The notes: generated by a model not told the origin, from the sequence alone. Positions 19,201 through 28,480 are shown, numbered from the stretch's first letter. The stretch is DNA of 64,000 nt from Corallium rubrum (GCA_964035015.1 CAXIUP010000029.1:10001-74000), one strand, 5' to 3'. Made by a program: numbers and translations.

Positions 19201-19634
19201 TATATGGCATCACGGAATTTTTACTCGATCGTCTTCAAAGTGTTCATAACTCTGCAGCACGACTTATAACACGTTCTAAGAAATATGACCATATAACCCC
19301 AGTGCTTATAAACCTGCATTGGTTACCTGTCAGGCAACGAATTATATTTAAATTACTACTCCTGACCTATAAGGCTTTACATGGCTTGACACCTGGCTAT
19401 ATTAGTGATATGCTAGAGACCTATAAGCCTATTAGAGAATTACGATCATCTACACGTCTGCTCTTAAGTACTCCACCTGCAAGATTAGTCCGCTATGGAG
19501 AACGTTCATTTCAATATATCGCACCCAGGTTGTGGAATTCATTGCTTGAGGATATTCGTCGTTGTGAATCTATAACCAGTTTCAAGACGAACATAAAAAC
19601 GCATCTTTTTAATCAGGCCTACAATTTAGTTTAG
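16287..19634 (+). CDS. LINE B endonuclease / reverse transcriptase polyprotein
   Basis: Nicks target DNA and primes reverse transcription on it. ATG 16287 is the first in-frame ATG well inside the element; upstream frame is antisense host sequence. About 1,115 residues. A 2A-like motif sits at residues 35-42. The APE endonuclease follows (FCLFNSRSIKNK, ALTETWL, NIYRPP, VGDFNYHVDD, LSDHVAVHC). RT motifs: FRPISNLKFIAKVIEKAV, LLLLDISAAFDTVDH, CGIPQGSVLGPILY, YADD at residues 832-835. The tail has the conserved LHWLPVRQRI and APRLWNSL words. No stop or frameshift is seen. Confidence 0.9.
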   Translation: MSKLKFPLIRSTKRGLLCLSLPLKPFKMDITIYLDVERNPGPCNTCTTTKIFETTTSRFVASCSTNRPLTVNLNYNRTTLMGLRKNYTQFVQPTVISQLKHLGIFHGRGTRAGRNGSKYRYIGKTNRSTRNADEFRHYSMPRHANFKNLIQINISPVAIKQHPSVQIDFCLFNSRSIKNKADALKDYTVDHDLDILALTETWLTDCDNFSIGELCPTGYFFHHIHRKNSKGGGVGLLLKKRIQINKQTVLKFRSFEYVDVIAKCSNGCVRIVNIYRPPPSKSNGLNSSTFFDEFSTLVEQLVVTPGNLLIVGDFNYHVDDSTNPDAIRFGNIIKSFNMRQHVTGPTHKHGHTLDLILTRSDDDLVTKVETNDPMLSDHVAVHCKLRLEKPPSVQAKIQYRKLRSINLDSFNDDLNNANLLLENHIDISILIDIYERTLNEILDNHAPVKERMITLRPSARWYNDDIDTAKKHRRKLERRWRASKLNIDRQLYAEQCKIVNNMIKDAKSSYYSSIIAENLSNQKVLFNTVDKLLYRKPEKRYPTETTTTQLVNNFVNFFHEKIVKIRKELSDDVCHANNLWSDERPCNIELRQFEIMNDNQVKHLLDKIKSSELDPLPAFILNKCKGTLMPVFTKIVNLSLQTATMPTQLKTAMIKPNLKKVSFDSEIYPNFRPISNLKFIAKVIEKAVACQLEVHLTMNNIDEPFQSAYKKLHSTETALLKVQNDILIQIDKKNCVALLLLDISAAFDTVDHGLLIARLSNRFGIKGQALKWFESYLHDRKQFVIIDNVKSNCKPLQCGIPQGSVLGPILYLLYTAPIGDIIRSHGLQYHLYADDTQLYLYFKPTESDKQTCMTRIEACITEIRSWLAHNMLKLNCDKTEFLVFCTPRQQCPLIDFIQVASDHIKPSYSANNIGVIFDQHMFFDQHVANICKVCYYHLRNIAKIRNCLSTSDTETLVHAFITTKLDNCNSLLYGITEFLLDRLQSVHNSAARLITRSKKYDHITPVLINLHWLPVRQRIIFKLLLLTYKALHGLTPGYISDMLETYKPIRELRSSTRLLLSTPPARLVRYGERSFQYIAPRLWNSLLEDIRRCESITSFKTNIKTHLFNQAYNLV
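16389..16412 (+). other. 2A-like ribosome-skipping motif (DVERNPGP)
   Basis: GAT-GTT-GAA-CGC-AAT-CCT-GGT-CCA gives DVERNPGP, matching the D(V/I)ExNPGP consensus. The preceding residues are DITIYL rather than the more usual leucine-rich run ending in G. Peptide-bond skipping would occur between Gly (ends 16409) and Pro (starts 16410), releasing a 41-residue leader MSKLKFPLIRSTKRGLLCLS... from the enzyme. N-terminal 2A sequences are documented in CR1-type LINEs of several invertebrates. Confidence 0.8.
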
Positions 19635-19779
19635 TTCTTTATCAACTTTTCTTAACTTTTCACGATTTTTAGAACGTTTTGAATTCCTTAAACATTATTT
19701 AGCTATACATTTATTAAGTCTTCTCATTTAAAATTGTAAAGCGCCATTGGGCTATACGGAAACGGCGCTATAGAAATTT

Positions 19780-19810
19780 TGTATTATTATTATTATTATT
19801 ATTATTATAA
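19780..19810. repeat. (ATT)n tail of LINE B
   Basis: About ten ATT triplets forming the 3' terminus of the LINE; they add the poly-Asn tail seen in the opposite frame. Confidence 0.9.
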
Positions 19811-19812
19811 TT

Positions 19813-21096
19813 GTAAATACTTATACCAGTTTCACTCTTTGGATCCAGTTTACGGTCAGCTACAGCATCTAAAAACATAGAGTCGCCAGTCAGATACATC
19901 TTGTGACCATTATCTTTCATCCTCCTAATCCATTGATTTAACCACCCTGAACTGTACCCAACTGATTCTTCACTTGATAGATTCAGTTCTAGATTTAACC
20001 TTGAATCTGCAAAATAAAAAATAGAAAGTGGCCATATTTCTTTTGGACTTTGGATTTGGACATTGTTTAGCAACTGTTCGTTGTTTAAATTTCCAGTTGC
20101 AAAAAGGACACTTTTTTGCTTTCCGTATGTCCGTGCATCACCATAAACACGCCAGTACTCTTGTGCTGGGATCCACGGATAGACAAACTTCAAACACTGA
20201 TGAAGACGGTCAGGATTTATTCTCCAACCTGTTGCAGTTCGTTTGGGTTGAAGTACCACTGTAAATTCTTTATTTTGCAGCTTTTTTAACTGGTCAACAG
20301 AATATGCGCTGTCCAACAGACCAGGAATTCGTCGTCTCAAATCACCAGCAAACTGAGTAGAATTCATATTGTCCCGAACATTTAGAATGTAAGTTTTATC
20401 TAAATGAAATCGTTTGACCGAATGATCACAAGTCATAATGTCATAAGCAGTTTTCTTGGTCGTTGGGCAGTGGGCATTTTTGGCAATATCAATAACGTCT
20501 TGGACAGATAATTTTCCATCCCATTCAGTTGACACACTTTGTGTTTTGTTACCCGATGCAGCTTTGGCAAATCCTAAAATAAAATCCTCCTTGGAACCGT
20601 GGTGAATAGACTCAGCTATTTCCTTATTCGATATTTCTTGTGCTTTACAACGTTTTGCAAGAGGTCTAGATTTGAATAGTCGTCCACCATTATCATTGTT
20701 TTTCTGTTGGAGTTGCCTAAGGTTTTCCTTGTTAATCAAAAAAGAAGTAGACTGATTTGTTCCTTTCTCAGTTTGAGATGATCCTTGCTTTCGATGTGGA
20801 GAGGTTTGAGTTGTGTTTGGTGAATATTTCTTTGGTGTAATTTGGACAACTGTAGACATGTAATGCTTTTGGGGGGAAACAGTTTTCAACAGTTTCTTTT
20901 GCTCAGTTACATGCATCCTGCTAAATACACATTGACGAATTTTGAGTATGATTTCCTCAGTAGGCTGGTCCAGTTTTGTTCTATGGCCACAAAATCCCAT
21001 CACCAAACTCATAAAAGCTTCATATGCAAGCATTTTTCTCTTCACACCATCACACACAAATGAATGTGAAACTCCTAAACCAAAACAGCAACACAT
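19813..21096 (-). CDS. N-terminal piece of the BRCT/HMG gene
   Basis: Starts MCCCFGLGVSHSFVCDGVKR at 21096, has a serine/threonine-rich linker, then a folded region (FHLDKTYILNVRDNMNSTQ, LRRRIPGLLDSAYSVDQLKK, WRVYGDARTYGKQKSVLFAT, MYLTGDSMFLDAVAD). The real 5' end may lie further up; no TATA or splice acceptor decides it. Downstream of TAC 19813 the frame reads the (ATT)n tail of LINE B as poly-Asn and is not gene sequence. Confidence 0.75.
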
Positions 21097-21608
21097 TTTA
21101 ATTACTGTATGTACCAGTCAATTCTAGGAATGCTTATTCCCTCTTGGGACAATTAATGCAGGCACGGCACAATAATTATCTTATATCCCAGGGAATTTCC
21201 AGTCCAATAATATAGAGGGCAAAATTACTCGCATATGATTGGCTAATTGGGTTTTTGGCTTATTTTCGTAATCAGCAACAACGATAAACAAGTGACCTAA
21301 CAGAAACATTTCTACAAAATATTTGAGTAATTGTAGATGGATTAAAGTCATGAAATGAGTGAAATACAAGCAGATTTTAAGGCAGAAGCCCTAAAATCAG
21401 ATTTAACCAATCTAAATGTGATTACCATACGATTACCTATACAAATTTAAAATACCAGGTCAGATGATTTTACTTGTCAATGGGAGAACCCTCAGGCTAT
21501 TAAAAGCTTGGTGGTATACCTGGTCCAGTATTGTTTTTGTTATTCATGGTATTTAGTTATATTGGTAATGGTCAGTGGTGGTTCACATACTGCAGCAGTG
21601 TACTGGTG

Positions 21609-21967
21609 AAAGGTGATATCCAGCGCGTTCTACGCATGTACGGAACTAATGTTTACTTCTTCGTTTACAAAAATATATATACTGACACCTTATTCAAGAT
21701 TGTAAGCTTTTCTTGCTTCCTCTTCATTGCTTGTACCCGAAACACAACATTTTCAGAAGAAATCCAAAGAGATATCCTCGTTGAATTGCTTAATTTTCTG
21801 CCATGTTGCTTCGAACGATTTTTTCAAAACATGACATTCGTAGATAATTACATGAAGTACTCAGCTCAGGTTGAGTACTTCATGTAATTATCTACGAATG
21901 TCTTGTTTTGGAGGTGCTCAAAACAAAGTTGGCGGATCATGTGCAAAACGCGCTGGATATCACCTTT
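21609..21967. mobile_element. fold-back MITE with nested palindrome
   Basis: AAAGGTGATATCCAGCGCGTT (21609-21629) is the exact reverse complement of 21947-21967. Inside it sits a second, perfect palindrome (21833-21902). No convincing target duplication flanks it and its interior has no believable protein. Confidence 0.75.
21833..21902. repeat. perfect 31-bp inverted repeat, 8-bp loop
   Basis: Arms 21833-21863 and 21872-21902 match without error (GACATTCGTAGATAATTACA...), loop GCTCAGGT. The absence of mismatches implies recent origin or active homogenisation. Confidence 0.92.
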
Positions 21968-22110
21968 AATCATATGCAAAAAGTGCAAAATCTACTGTAA
22001 ACTGGAGATAAAATGACTGAATATACTTTTTTAAGCATGGAACATGCATGAAAAAGGCACTAGACCCTAGTTCCATTACAGAATCATCCTCACAGAAACA
22101 TGAAGAGGAA

Positions 22111-22220
22111 ATTTCATGATTTTCTTAGAAATGCTTGATAGCTCAGCAGATAGAGTGGTGGGGTGGTATCCGGAAGGTGTAAGTTCAAATCCCACTTGAA
22201 TCAAAAGAAAATCATGAAAC
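22111..22220 (+). other. tRNA-like sequence between short inverted repeats
   Basis: 22132-22203 has an A box (TAGCTCAGCAGATAGAG), a B box (GTTCAAATCCC) and partly pairing ends, close to a tRNA of about 72 nt. TCATGATTTTCTT before it and AAGAAAATCATGA after it are inverted copies. A tRNA pseudogene or a SINE head is more likely than a working tRNA because the anticodon arm does not fold well by eye. Confidence 0.45.
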
Positions 22221-22930
22221 TAGTTCCCATATCACCCAATGTTTACCTCAGTCATCAAGGAGTTTAATAACAGACATGTCACATTTATCCATTGAAACAT
22301 TGCCATCATAAAACACCATTTTCTGCATTTTTGCTATTGAGTATCAATTAATGTTTTTAGTTATTTTTGGTGATAAATTGCTCAGACTATGCATAACAAA
22401 ACAATCATAGGATTCAGTTATCACATACCGTATTAAGAATTATCAAGGCAGAGGTTTGTGTTATATGCCTCAGACTTCGGCAGATAAATCAAACCTCAGC
22501 CTTGATAATTCTTGATATGCTCATCCTCATTAAATAATTGTTAATTCCTTAGTCAGATACTGGATAGTGAAACAATTCACTATCTCTGTAGATACTAAAC
22601 CCGGTGCAACCCTGGACCTCTCTACCTCTTGCATTGAGATAGAAACTATTAGCCCATTCCTACCTAGGCCAGCCTCAAGCAGCCCCTTCTCTCTGCCGAA
22701 TAAAATTGCCTGATGCTAGCCGGAATAAAATAATAAATGCTGCTTCAGACAGAAATGGAATTTAAGAGGAACATTTTTTCTACAGTGTATGTCATATTTT
22801 TGGTGAAAAGCCCTTAAAACTTAGAACTTTTCAGCATATCACTCCAAACCTCTTTATTTTAGCATTGTTTAGCTTATAGCTATAATTAATTTTATTGTGG
22901 TTTCATTCAGGGTCTTAACATATCTGCTAA
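22221..22930. other. non-coding stretch
   Basis: No gene. A short inverted pair (AGAATTATCAAGGC near 22436 and GCCTTGATAATTCTT near 22499) and a CTGCCGAATAAAATTG word resembling the interior of the MITE at 24611 are the only structure noticed. Confidence 0.5.
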
Positions 22931-22933
22931 TTA

Positions 22934-23288
22934 GGGGCTGTTATTTATATGAAAGGTGAATGCCCATTAAGCAGGATAGCCCAGTAAGTGAGATAATTTC
23001 TGGCTCGCATTTATATGAATGAATTTCATCCCACCTACTGGGATGATTTTACAACAATGAAAAGTCAAAACAATAGGTGGTAAGCGAGCCAGCCTGGTTG
23101 GAAATTGTTATTGGAAAATTTTCATCCTGCTTACCTTACTGAGATCTCACCTCTTTCGAGTGAGATCTCGTTAACCGGGCTAGCCCGCTTGCCCATATAA
23201 ATGCAGAGGAATTTTTAACAGGAAAATAACTACACAGTGAGATATAGCTTACCGAGCTATCCCGCATACCAGGCACATGAATAGCCCC
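22934..23288. mobile_element. MITE with TTA duplication
   Basis: Begins GGGGCTGTT and ends AATAGCCCC, flanked on both sides by TTA, as in PIF/Harbinger-type elements. The interior is a chain of AGCGAGCCAGCCTGG and GAGATCTC words arranged as subterminal palindromes. Non-coding. Confidence 0.7.
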
Positions 23289-23780
23289 TTAGACATTCTG
23301 TTTTTCTCGCTTGACAACTATTGGGCTTTGAGCCTGTAGGGCTATTCCATTCACCAAATAAAAGTCATAAATCCTCTGGCTTTATAACTATACAATCAAC
23401 ATACTTTTTAAATGCATTTAGGGGTTGAGAATCATATCCAAAGACAAATATTTTCTGTAGTTATGAATGTAGTTACAATGCAGAAATGTTGAAGCCATTT
23501 TGCAATCAATGCAACATGGCACAACTTCAAACATTTTCTTTTGCCATACCACTCCAAACCTATTTACTTCTACATTGTTATCTAGCTTATATAGTCAACA
23601 TATTTTTGAAGTGCCTCTGGGGGTTGAGAACAATCAGAGGCATTCGAAAGACAAACATTTTCCATATTTATGAATGTAGGTATGATCAGTAGCCTACAGT
23701 TTCAAGCCCATATTACACGACATAGAAAAAATACACCTCTTTAATAAATACTAAATTACTGAATTACTAGTTGAAAGTAA
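23289..23780. other. non-coding stretch with a degenerate direct duplication
   Basis: The block AATCAACATACTTTTTAAATGCATTTAGGGGTTGAGAA (described by ends 23394-23432) recurs in altered form near 23595-23632 (GTCAACATATTTTTGAAGTG). No gene. Confidence 0.5.
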
Positions 23781-23789
23781 TGGACATAC

Positions 23790-24105
23790 CTTGTCCTGAT
23801 AAGAATTTATCGATTCGAGTGTATCCTCGGTGAGATATCTCTTGTTTAAGTCCAAGCAGTGAAATCGCTTCGTCGGTTAAGAAGAAGAGTTTTCCTTCAT
23901 TGGTTTCGTAGTAGTCCAAAGACACAGGCCAGTTCCACGAGGTTGTTTTACCTGCCTTTCGTATTTCCGACTTATCGTTTAAATTAAAGAACAAGCATAC
24001 CAGAAACGTTAAGAGAAACAAGAACCATGTCCACGAAGCTTGGCCAGGACAATTGAGAAAGAAGATGCCGTGCATATTAAAACGTCTGTTTATATTCATC
24101 TCCAC
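23790..24105 (-). CDS. putative first exon of a single-pass membrane protein
   Basis: Reads MEMNINRRFNMHGIFFLNCP from 24105 with a hydrophobic helix WTWFLFLLTFLVCLFF at residues 26-41 preceded by few charges, a signal-anchor pattern, then a lumenal-looking region up to DKFLSGQ. A good donor (GTATGT) lies at 23789. No matching downstream exon is visible before 21.1 kb, so the gene is either truncated or the call is wrong. Possible type II membrane enzyme; no catalytic motif. Confidence 0.4.
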
Positions 24106-24610
24106 TCGCTGAGCCTATCCCAGTATAACCATCTCCAGTCGCTGAGTATATTCCCGTGGATTTTTTTACTGGTACAAACCAAATGCTGTTGGAAATTGTA
24201 GGCGAAACACTTCTTTTTTCATAACAAGGCATCAAGCAGAACTGGTCACAACTCGCAAGGGATTATGGGACAGTTACCCACTGGCCGTGGGGTTTACATC
24301 CCAAAATGCAATTGGGCCACAATTACACATTCGCACGGGGGGCTTCTTGTCATGAAGGAATGTGAATCTTTGTGTCTTGAAAATATCGTTAAATTATATG
24401 TTACTGTAAGGTGTTTTTCATTTGCAAATAAATCTAAACTTAAGGAAAAAGTCCAAAAGAGCAAGGCATTACGAAAACCGTTAAAAATAGGAAGTGAAAC
24501 ATTAACAGTTTAGATATTTACGGTGTTAAATGTAAGAAACTTATATACTATTTTAAGAACATAAAAGACTGTCCATTCACTATTTTAGATAGAATCCCAA
24601 ATCATGGATA

Positions 24611-24803
24611 TTTAACCCATTTAATGGGCAAGGGCACACTTTTTCTGGCTAATGATCTTATTCAGCAGAGTGGAGAACTTGCTGCTAAACTCATTGATGG
24701 GCAAGTGCACATCTTAGCATCCAACCCTGCTGAATAAAATTGTCTGTTGTTAGATAGAATAAAATGTCCCAAGTGTGCCCTTGCCCCTCAATAGCTGGTT
24801 AAA
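24611..24803. mobile_element. MITE with TA duplication
   Basis: Terminal repeats TTTAACCCATTTAATGGGCA... and its imperfect complement ...GGGCAAGGGCACACTT on the other strand, flanked by TA on each side. This fits a Tc1/mariner-type non-autonomous element of about 190 bp. Confidence 0.7.
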
Positions 24804-24805
24804 TA

Positions 24806-25430
24806 TGTTTGTTACCTAAAGTTCAGCAACACTGACAGGCCTCAAATTTTGCAGTGGCATCAGTAGACATTGGCCAAGTATAGTGGCCCTACATTATATT
24901 AGACAAATCCAATATTTTGCACACTGGCAATAATGCAACAATTATATATGACCCGCTAGTGCTACAACAGCGCAGCAAAATCTAGTTTAAGTCTAAACCC
25001 AGTGGAAATCCAGCTATATAACGAAACACTTAATGTCTGATCCCTTGGAAAACTAGTTAGTTTTGTTTTCCCTCAAGTCTCGATGTTTCCCTCGACTCGG
25101 GAAAACAAAACTGTTTCCCTCTATGGGCTGGTATAATAACTGTAAAATAACAAAACTGTTGCCTGACCAAATATAATGAGTTATAATATTTAACTAATTT
25201 GATTAATAAACTATGTGTTATGAACTTACCAAGTTGTGATAAAAGTCTTCTTCAGTACATATTTTCTGTTTAGAGCACAGATTGGCAATGTGGGAAATAT
25301 CTGGTATCAGAATACTGTTAAAATCTCTACAGAGAGTTACTTTAGTTTTACATCTACCTGCAAATACTTGTATATGTAAGTAAAAGAGTCCTTGGTGTCA
25401 TTGAATGAAGAATAAAATTAAGATTTCTAT
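24806..25430. other. non-coding stretch
   Basis: Contains GTTTTCCCTC...GAGGGAAAC-like words near 25065-25120 in inverted arrangement, similar to words at 32.9-33.2 kb. No gene. Confidence 0.5.
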
Positions 25431-25439
25431 TGCAAGCTT

Positions 25440-26339
25440 TTACTTATCCCGGAATTTTTGCCCCCCCCCCCCCCCCCCTTGGTCTTTTAGGCAGTGGTTC
25501 TTCAGAGACAGCATACCACTTGTTTCTCTTCCCTGCATGTCGACCTGCAACGTTTCCTTCAGCAGTTGGTGCAATGTCTCTTAGGGTAGCAATCCTTAGG
25601 TCATTGTATCCAAATTCAGCAGCACTAGGATTGTCCATAACTATGTTTTGGGAGAACATAGGTTGGGTGGGAAAATTCGAAAATTGCAGTGTCCTCGTTT
25701 ACAGACTTCGACCATGCAGTCATCTTTAAAGGAAGCATTTTCTTCTTAAAATCGTCAAAATCTTTGTATTTCAAGGAAATATCGCTCAGTGGTTGTCGTA
25801 TTAGCTCTCATCTCGGAGTAATAGGTGTTGAAGGTACTGCGCCAGGGGCAAGCATTTTACGAGTGGCAACTGAAAGCAAAACAGTATCAAAATGAGCTGT
25901 GAGTTAATACCTGTGTATTACAATTGATCTACATAGTCATAGTCTCAATCAAAGAAGAAAGTTTGTAATGAATCCAAGTGCAATGATGTGCGACTGTGGT
26001 ATGACACACAGTCGCATATTGTAAACAGTGGGCAAATTATGCAAATTACTGAGAGATTTTACGCTATTTGGACGTATAAACTGAAAAAATCTCCGATTGA
26101 TACTTACAAGTTTCGATAAGATCTTTTTCAAAATGTTTCTCGCAGACATGCAAGCTACGATTCTCAAACTGTCTTCTCAAATCTTTGTCGATTGTGCGGT
26201 CTTTCGTCACAACGTTTATCCATGCGGCGCGAGTTTTCTTCGAAAGATCATCTTCACCAGTCAATCTCGTTCCCAGACCCTTCTCACGCGGGCCGCGCCC
26301 GTCGACCGAAAGCTCTGGGATAATCCACCGTCTTGCCAA
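25440..26339 (-). pseudogene. THAP-domain gene, broken
   Basis: Minus-strand exon 26339-26110 carries the second half of a THAP zinc finger (W of RAAWINVV, VCEKHF with the Cys and His ligands). A GTAAGT donor lies near 26108. The next exon, after a TTTGCTTTCAG acceptor near 25873, reads RKMLAPGAVPSTPI, the AVPT-like end of THAP domains, but meets a TGA at once. Downstream residues (MTAWSKSVNEDTAIF and, in another frame, AEGNVAGRHAGKRNKWYAV) continue a THAP-associated transposase-like protein. The first CxxC half of the finger is not found. THAP proteins bind DNA and include P-element-like transposases. Inactive. Confidence 0.6.
25457..25477. repeat. poly-C / poly-G run
   Basis: About 20 uninterrupted C residues at the end of the THAP relic; such runs are prone to length errors. 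Confidence 0.9.
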
Positions 26340-26489
26340 AATTTAGCTTTCGTCACAACTGAGCATGCGTGAGATTACGAAGCGCTTCTTCAATGAAATA
26401 TTTACTTTTACTGCGGTTTTCAAGACTATTCGATGTTGTCGGTATCTTAGATTTATTTATTTTGGCCTCGAAAAACGTATGCACTGCGA

Positions 26490-26620
26490 GAAACAAATAG
26501 AGATGGATTACGCACCAAAGAAAAGCAGTTCGAAGCCCTGAAGACGATTGTTGTCGAACGAAAAGACACCCTGTGTGTTCTTCCCACTGGTTATGGGAAA
26601 TGGCTTATTTACCAGCGAAA
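26490..26620 (+). pseudogene. RecQ-like helicase fragment
   Basis: Frame from 26505 reads GLRTKEKQFEALKTIVVERK and TLCVLPTGYGKWLIYQ, the Q-region and Walker A (PTGYGKS) of RecQ-type 3'-5' DNA helicases, with the motif I serine replaced by Trp. No later helicase motif follows; the sequence runs into the fold-back arm. It lies head to head with the THAP relic. Confidence 0.6.
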
Positions 26621-27480
26621 AACTTGTCAAGAACTAAACAGCCTTTTAAACAGCAAGTAATCGACGGCTTTTGAATGGTTCCAAGAGAGAAAGCAGTGAG
26701 TAGCAAACTTGTCGTAGCCGAAATGGCACGGCAGGTAATACGGCATATATAAATTATCTTGTTATTTGTGGAACAAGATGACTTTTAGTAATTTCAGAAA
26801 TACGCATCGTTGAAATATATTGTGTACGTATGTTGTTATGTGTTGAATGAGTTTTCATTTGATGTAGAGTTCAAGATTCTGCGTTTTATGAAACTTGTTA
26901 TACTGTCCAAGATGTGTGAACCACTGTTCCAAATAATATTTCATTACAAATATACAGGAAATCGACGCGATGAACCAAAACAACAGACGTTTTTCCATTT
27001 TAAAAATATTTTCCATTTAACTAGAAGCTTGAAATTTCTACTCGAATAGAATTTTTCAATAGCTTCTGTATGATATATATATCTCAATGTTGTGCGTTAA
27101 ATATTTCAAAAGAAATCTAAATTTCTGTGACACTTGTGAGAAGTCAATTTCCTGTTTATTTGTAATATTATTTAAAACAGTGGTTCGCACATTTTGGACA
27201 TTTTAACAAGTTTAATAAAACGCAGAATTTTGAACGATACATCAAATGAAAGCTCGTTCAACACGTAACAACATACGTACACCATATACTTCAACGACAT
27301 GTAGCTCTGAAATTACTAGCCATCTCGTTCCACAACTGACAAGATACCGCACCTCGGGCAACATGCCATTTCAGTACTCACCGCTTTCCCTTTCAAAACC
27401 AGCATAAGCCACCAAATACTTGCTGTTCAACTGCTGTTTGGTTCCAGAGGTTTGGTTCTTGACAAGTTTCAGTCGCCAGA
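26611..27480. repeat. large fold-back repeat, arms of about 340 bp
   Basis: 26611-26970 matches the reverse complement of 27144-27480 with scattered differences (shared TGTACGTATGTTGTTA, TTCTGCGTTTTATNAAACTTGTTA, AATTTCAGA). The outer word GCTTTCGGTCGA(C/T)GGGCGCGGCC occurs at about 26285 and 27558 in opposite orientation, so the duplication also captured the THAP 5' region. The spacer is about 170 bp. Confidence 0.8.
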
Positions 27481-27769
27481 TAAAATTTGAAACCCTTCAA
27501 GGCTTTCGAAAGACAAAACTAGCCACTGTCAACATGAGAAAATCCAGCGAAAGTCTCCCAGAGCTTTCGGTCGATGGGCGCGGCCCGCGTGAGGAGGGTC
27601 GGGCAACGAGATTGCTTCACCAGTCGGAATTAAAAAGATACTGACCCGCGTGCTTCCTACTTGTTCCGCAGTGGTATATTGAGCAATTAGATCCTTGGCA
27701 TCTCGAATAAAACTCTCAAAATCAAAACCCTCACATAGAATTCAACGCTTCGCATACTGTTCGAACAAT

Positions 27770-27895
27770 TTGGCCATTGAGATGATACACCTTCGTTGAT
27801 ATACACCACGTGATAGTCATGAATAACACATTTAGTCGCGTGGCTCGGCCTTCCAAACCCTGTGGGCTATATTAACTATGGTTCAACTGGATTTT
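27770..27895 (-). repeat. dispersed repeat, partner of 2775-2990
   Basis: Reverse complement of the left-hand copy over CCAAACCCTGTGGGCTATAT and GATACACCTTCG, including a CACGTGA word. Confidence 0.6.
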
Positions 27896-28242
27896 CATCG
27901 CTTTTGCGATGACTGTCTGCCTGATCTCTTCACAAACAGTCTTTTATTACCAAAATTTTCCATAGCTTGCATCTCAAAAGCCAAATGAATTTCAAACGTG
28001 GTGCGCTGAGATGAGAATTGAAAGTGAAATGACGCTATCCCAAGTATCAATGCGCGCTCGCAATCCGCAGTTTCGTGGCTGCATGCGCCTGGGTACGACA
28101 CTGGCCAGACGGAGCCTCATTCTCGTCCCCAGAGCCTCTCCATGGACGGAGCCTCTGCACTGATGACGGGGCTGTTTAGCCAGACGTTTTATTACCTGTA
28201 GCCTTTCTTTCTGAATTCTGATATGCTATTCTGTTTCAAACA

Positions 28243-28480
28243 GTGGTGTAACTCCTATAGGTGCTGCCCAGCAAGTTTCTAGGGGCCCCTGTCACAGAGG
28301 CCCCCTGAACTAGGATGTCGGACAGTGGCGGACACTTGACGAAATATTGGGGGGCTGAGTGCCGAAGGCATGAGCCTTCTAGGGGATGCGGGGGCATGCC
28401 CCCCCCGGAAAATTTTTAAAATTTGGATCTCTGAAATGGCATTTGCAGCATTCTGAGAACACATTTTGTAAAAAATTTTA
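28243..28480. repeat. hAT-like terminal sequences (incomplete)
   Basis: CAGTGGTGTAACTCCTATAG at 28243 and CAGTGGCGGACACTTG near 28324, each followed by G/C-rich runs (GGGGCCCC, GGGGGGCTGAGTG), look like the ends of hAT non-autonomous elements. Matching right ends were not found. Confidence 0.45.

Larger units (their letters stand above)
16115..19812 (+). mobile_element. LINE B, near full-length non-LTR retrotransposon with a 2A-like motif
   Basis: Bounded by the split host codon. Contains a short 5' region, a 2A-like motif, APE endonuclease, RT, and a 3' UTR ending in CGGCGCTATAGAAATTTTG plus (ATT)n. The only flanking duplication is GTA (3 bp), which fits CR1-like LINEs with short or no duplications. 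Frame and catalytic residues are intact, so this copy may be recent or active. Confidence 0.88.
14249..21096 (-). pseudogene. large BRCT and HMG-box gene interrupted by LINE B
   Basis: Two minus-strand open pieces (21096-19813 and 16111-14249) are one coding sequence split by a LINE. Both flanks end on the same TAC codon (19813-19815 and 16112-16114), and joining them keeps the frame (SETGISIY then IESSKN), giving about 1,048 residues without intron. The N-terminal half has an unknown domain with GDARTYGKQ, FYFADSRLNLE and YLTGDSMFLDA; the C-terminal half has STEGGEHLHYQHQQ, a BRCT domain and an HMG box. The spaced acidic residues in GDAR, ADSR and EGGEH recall a DDE-type transposase core (weak inference). 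No family name is known to me. Confidence 0.7.

Noticed and set aside
10920..21300. Terminal inverted repeats enclosing the Tudor-like and BRCT/HMG genes
   Set aside because: I compared the regions just outside both genes and saw no matching inverted ends; the left side is replaced by a Penelope insertion, so the test is inconclusive.
21531..21887. 118-codon open frame across the fold-back MITE
   Set aside because: Lies on the MITE arms and palindrome, has no family likeness and biased aromatic composition.
24265..24513. 82-codon open frame opposite the membrane-anchor exon region
   Set aside because: No motif, and its start lies in sequence without gene signals; insufficient support.
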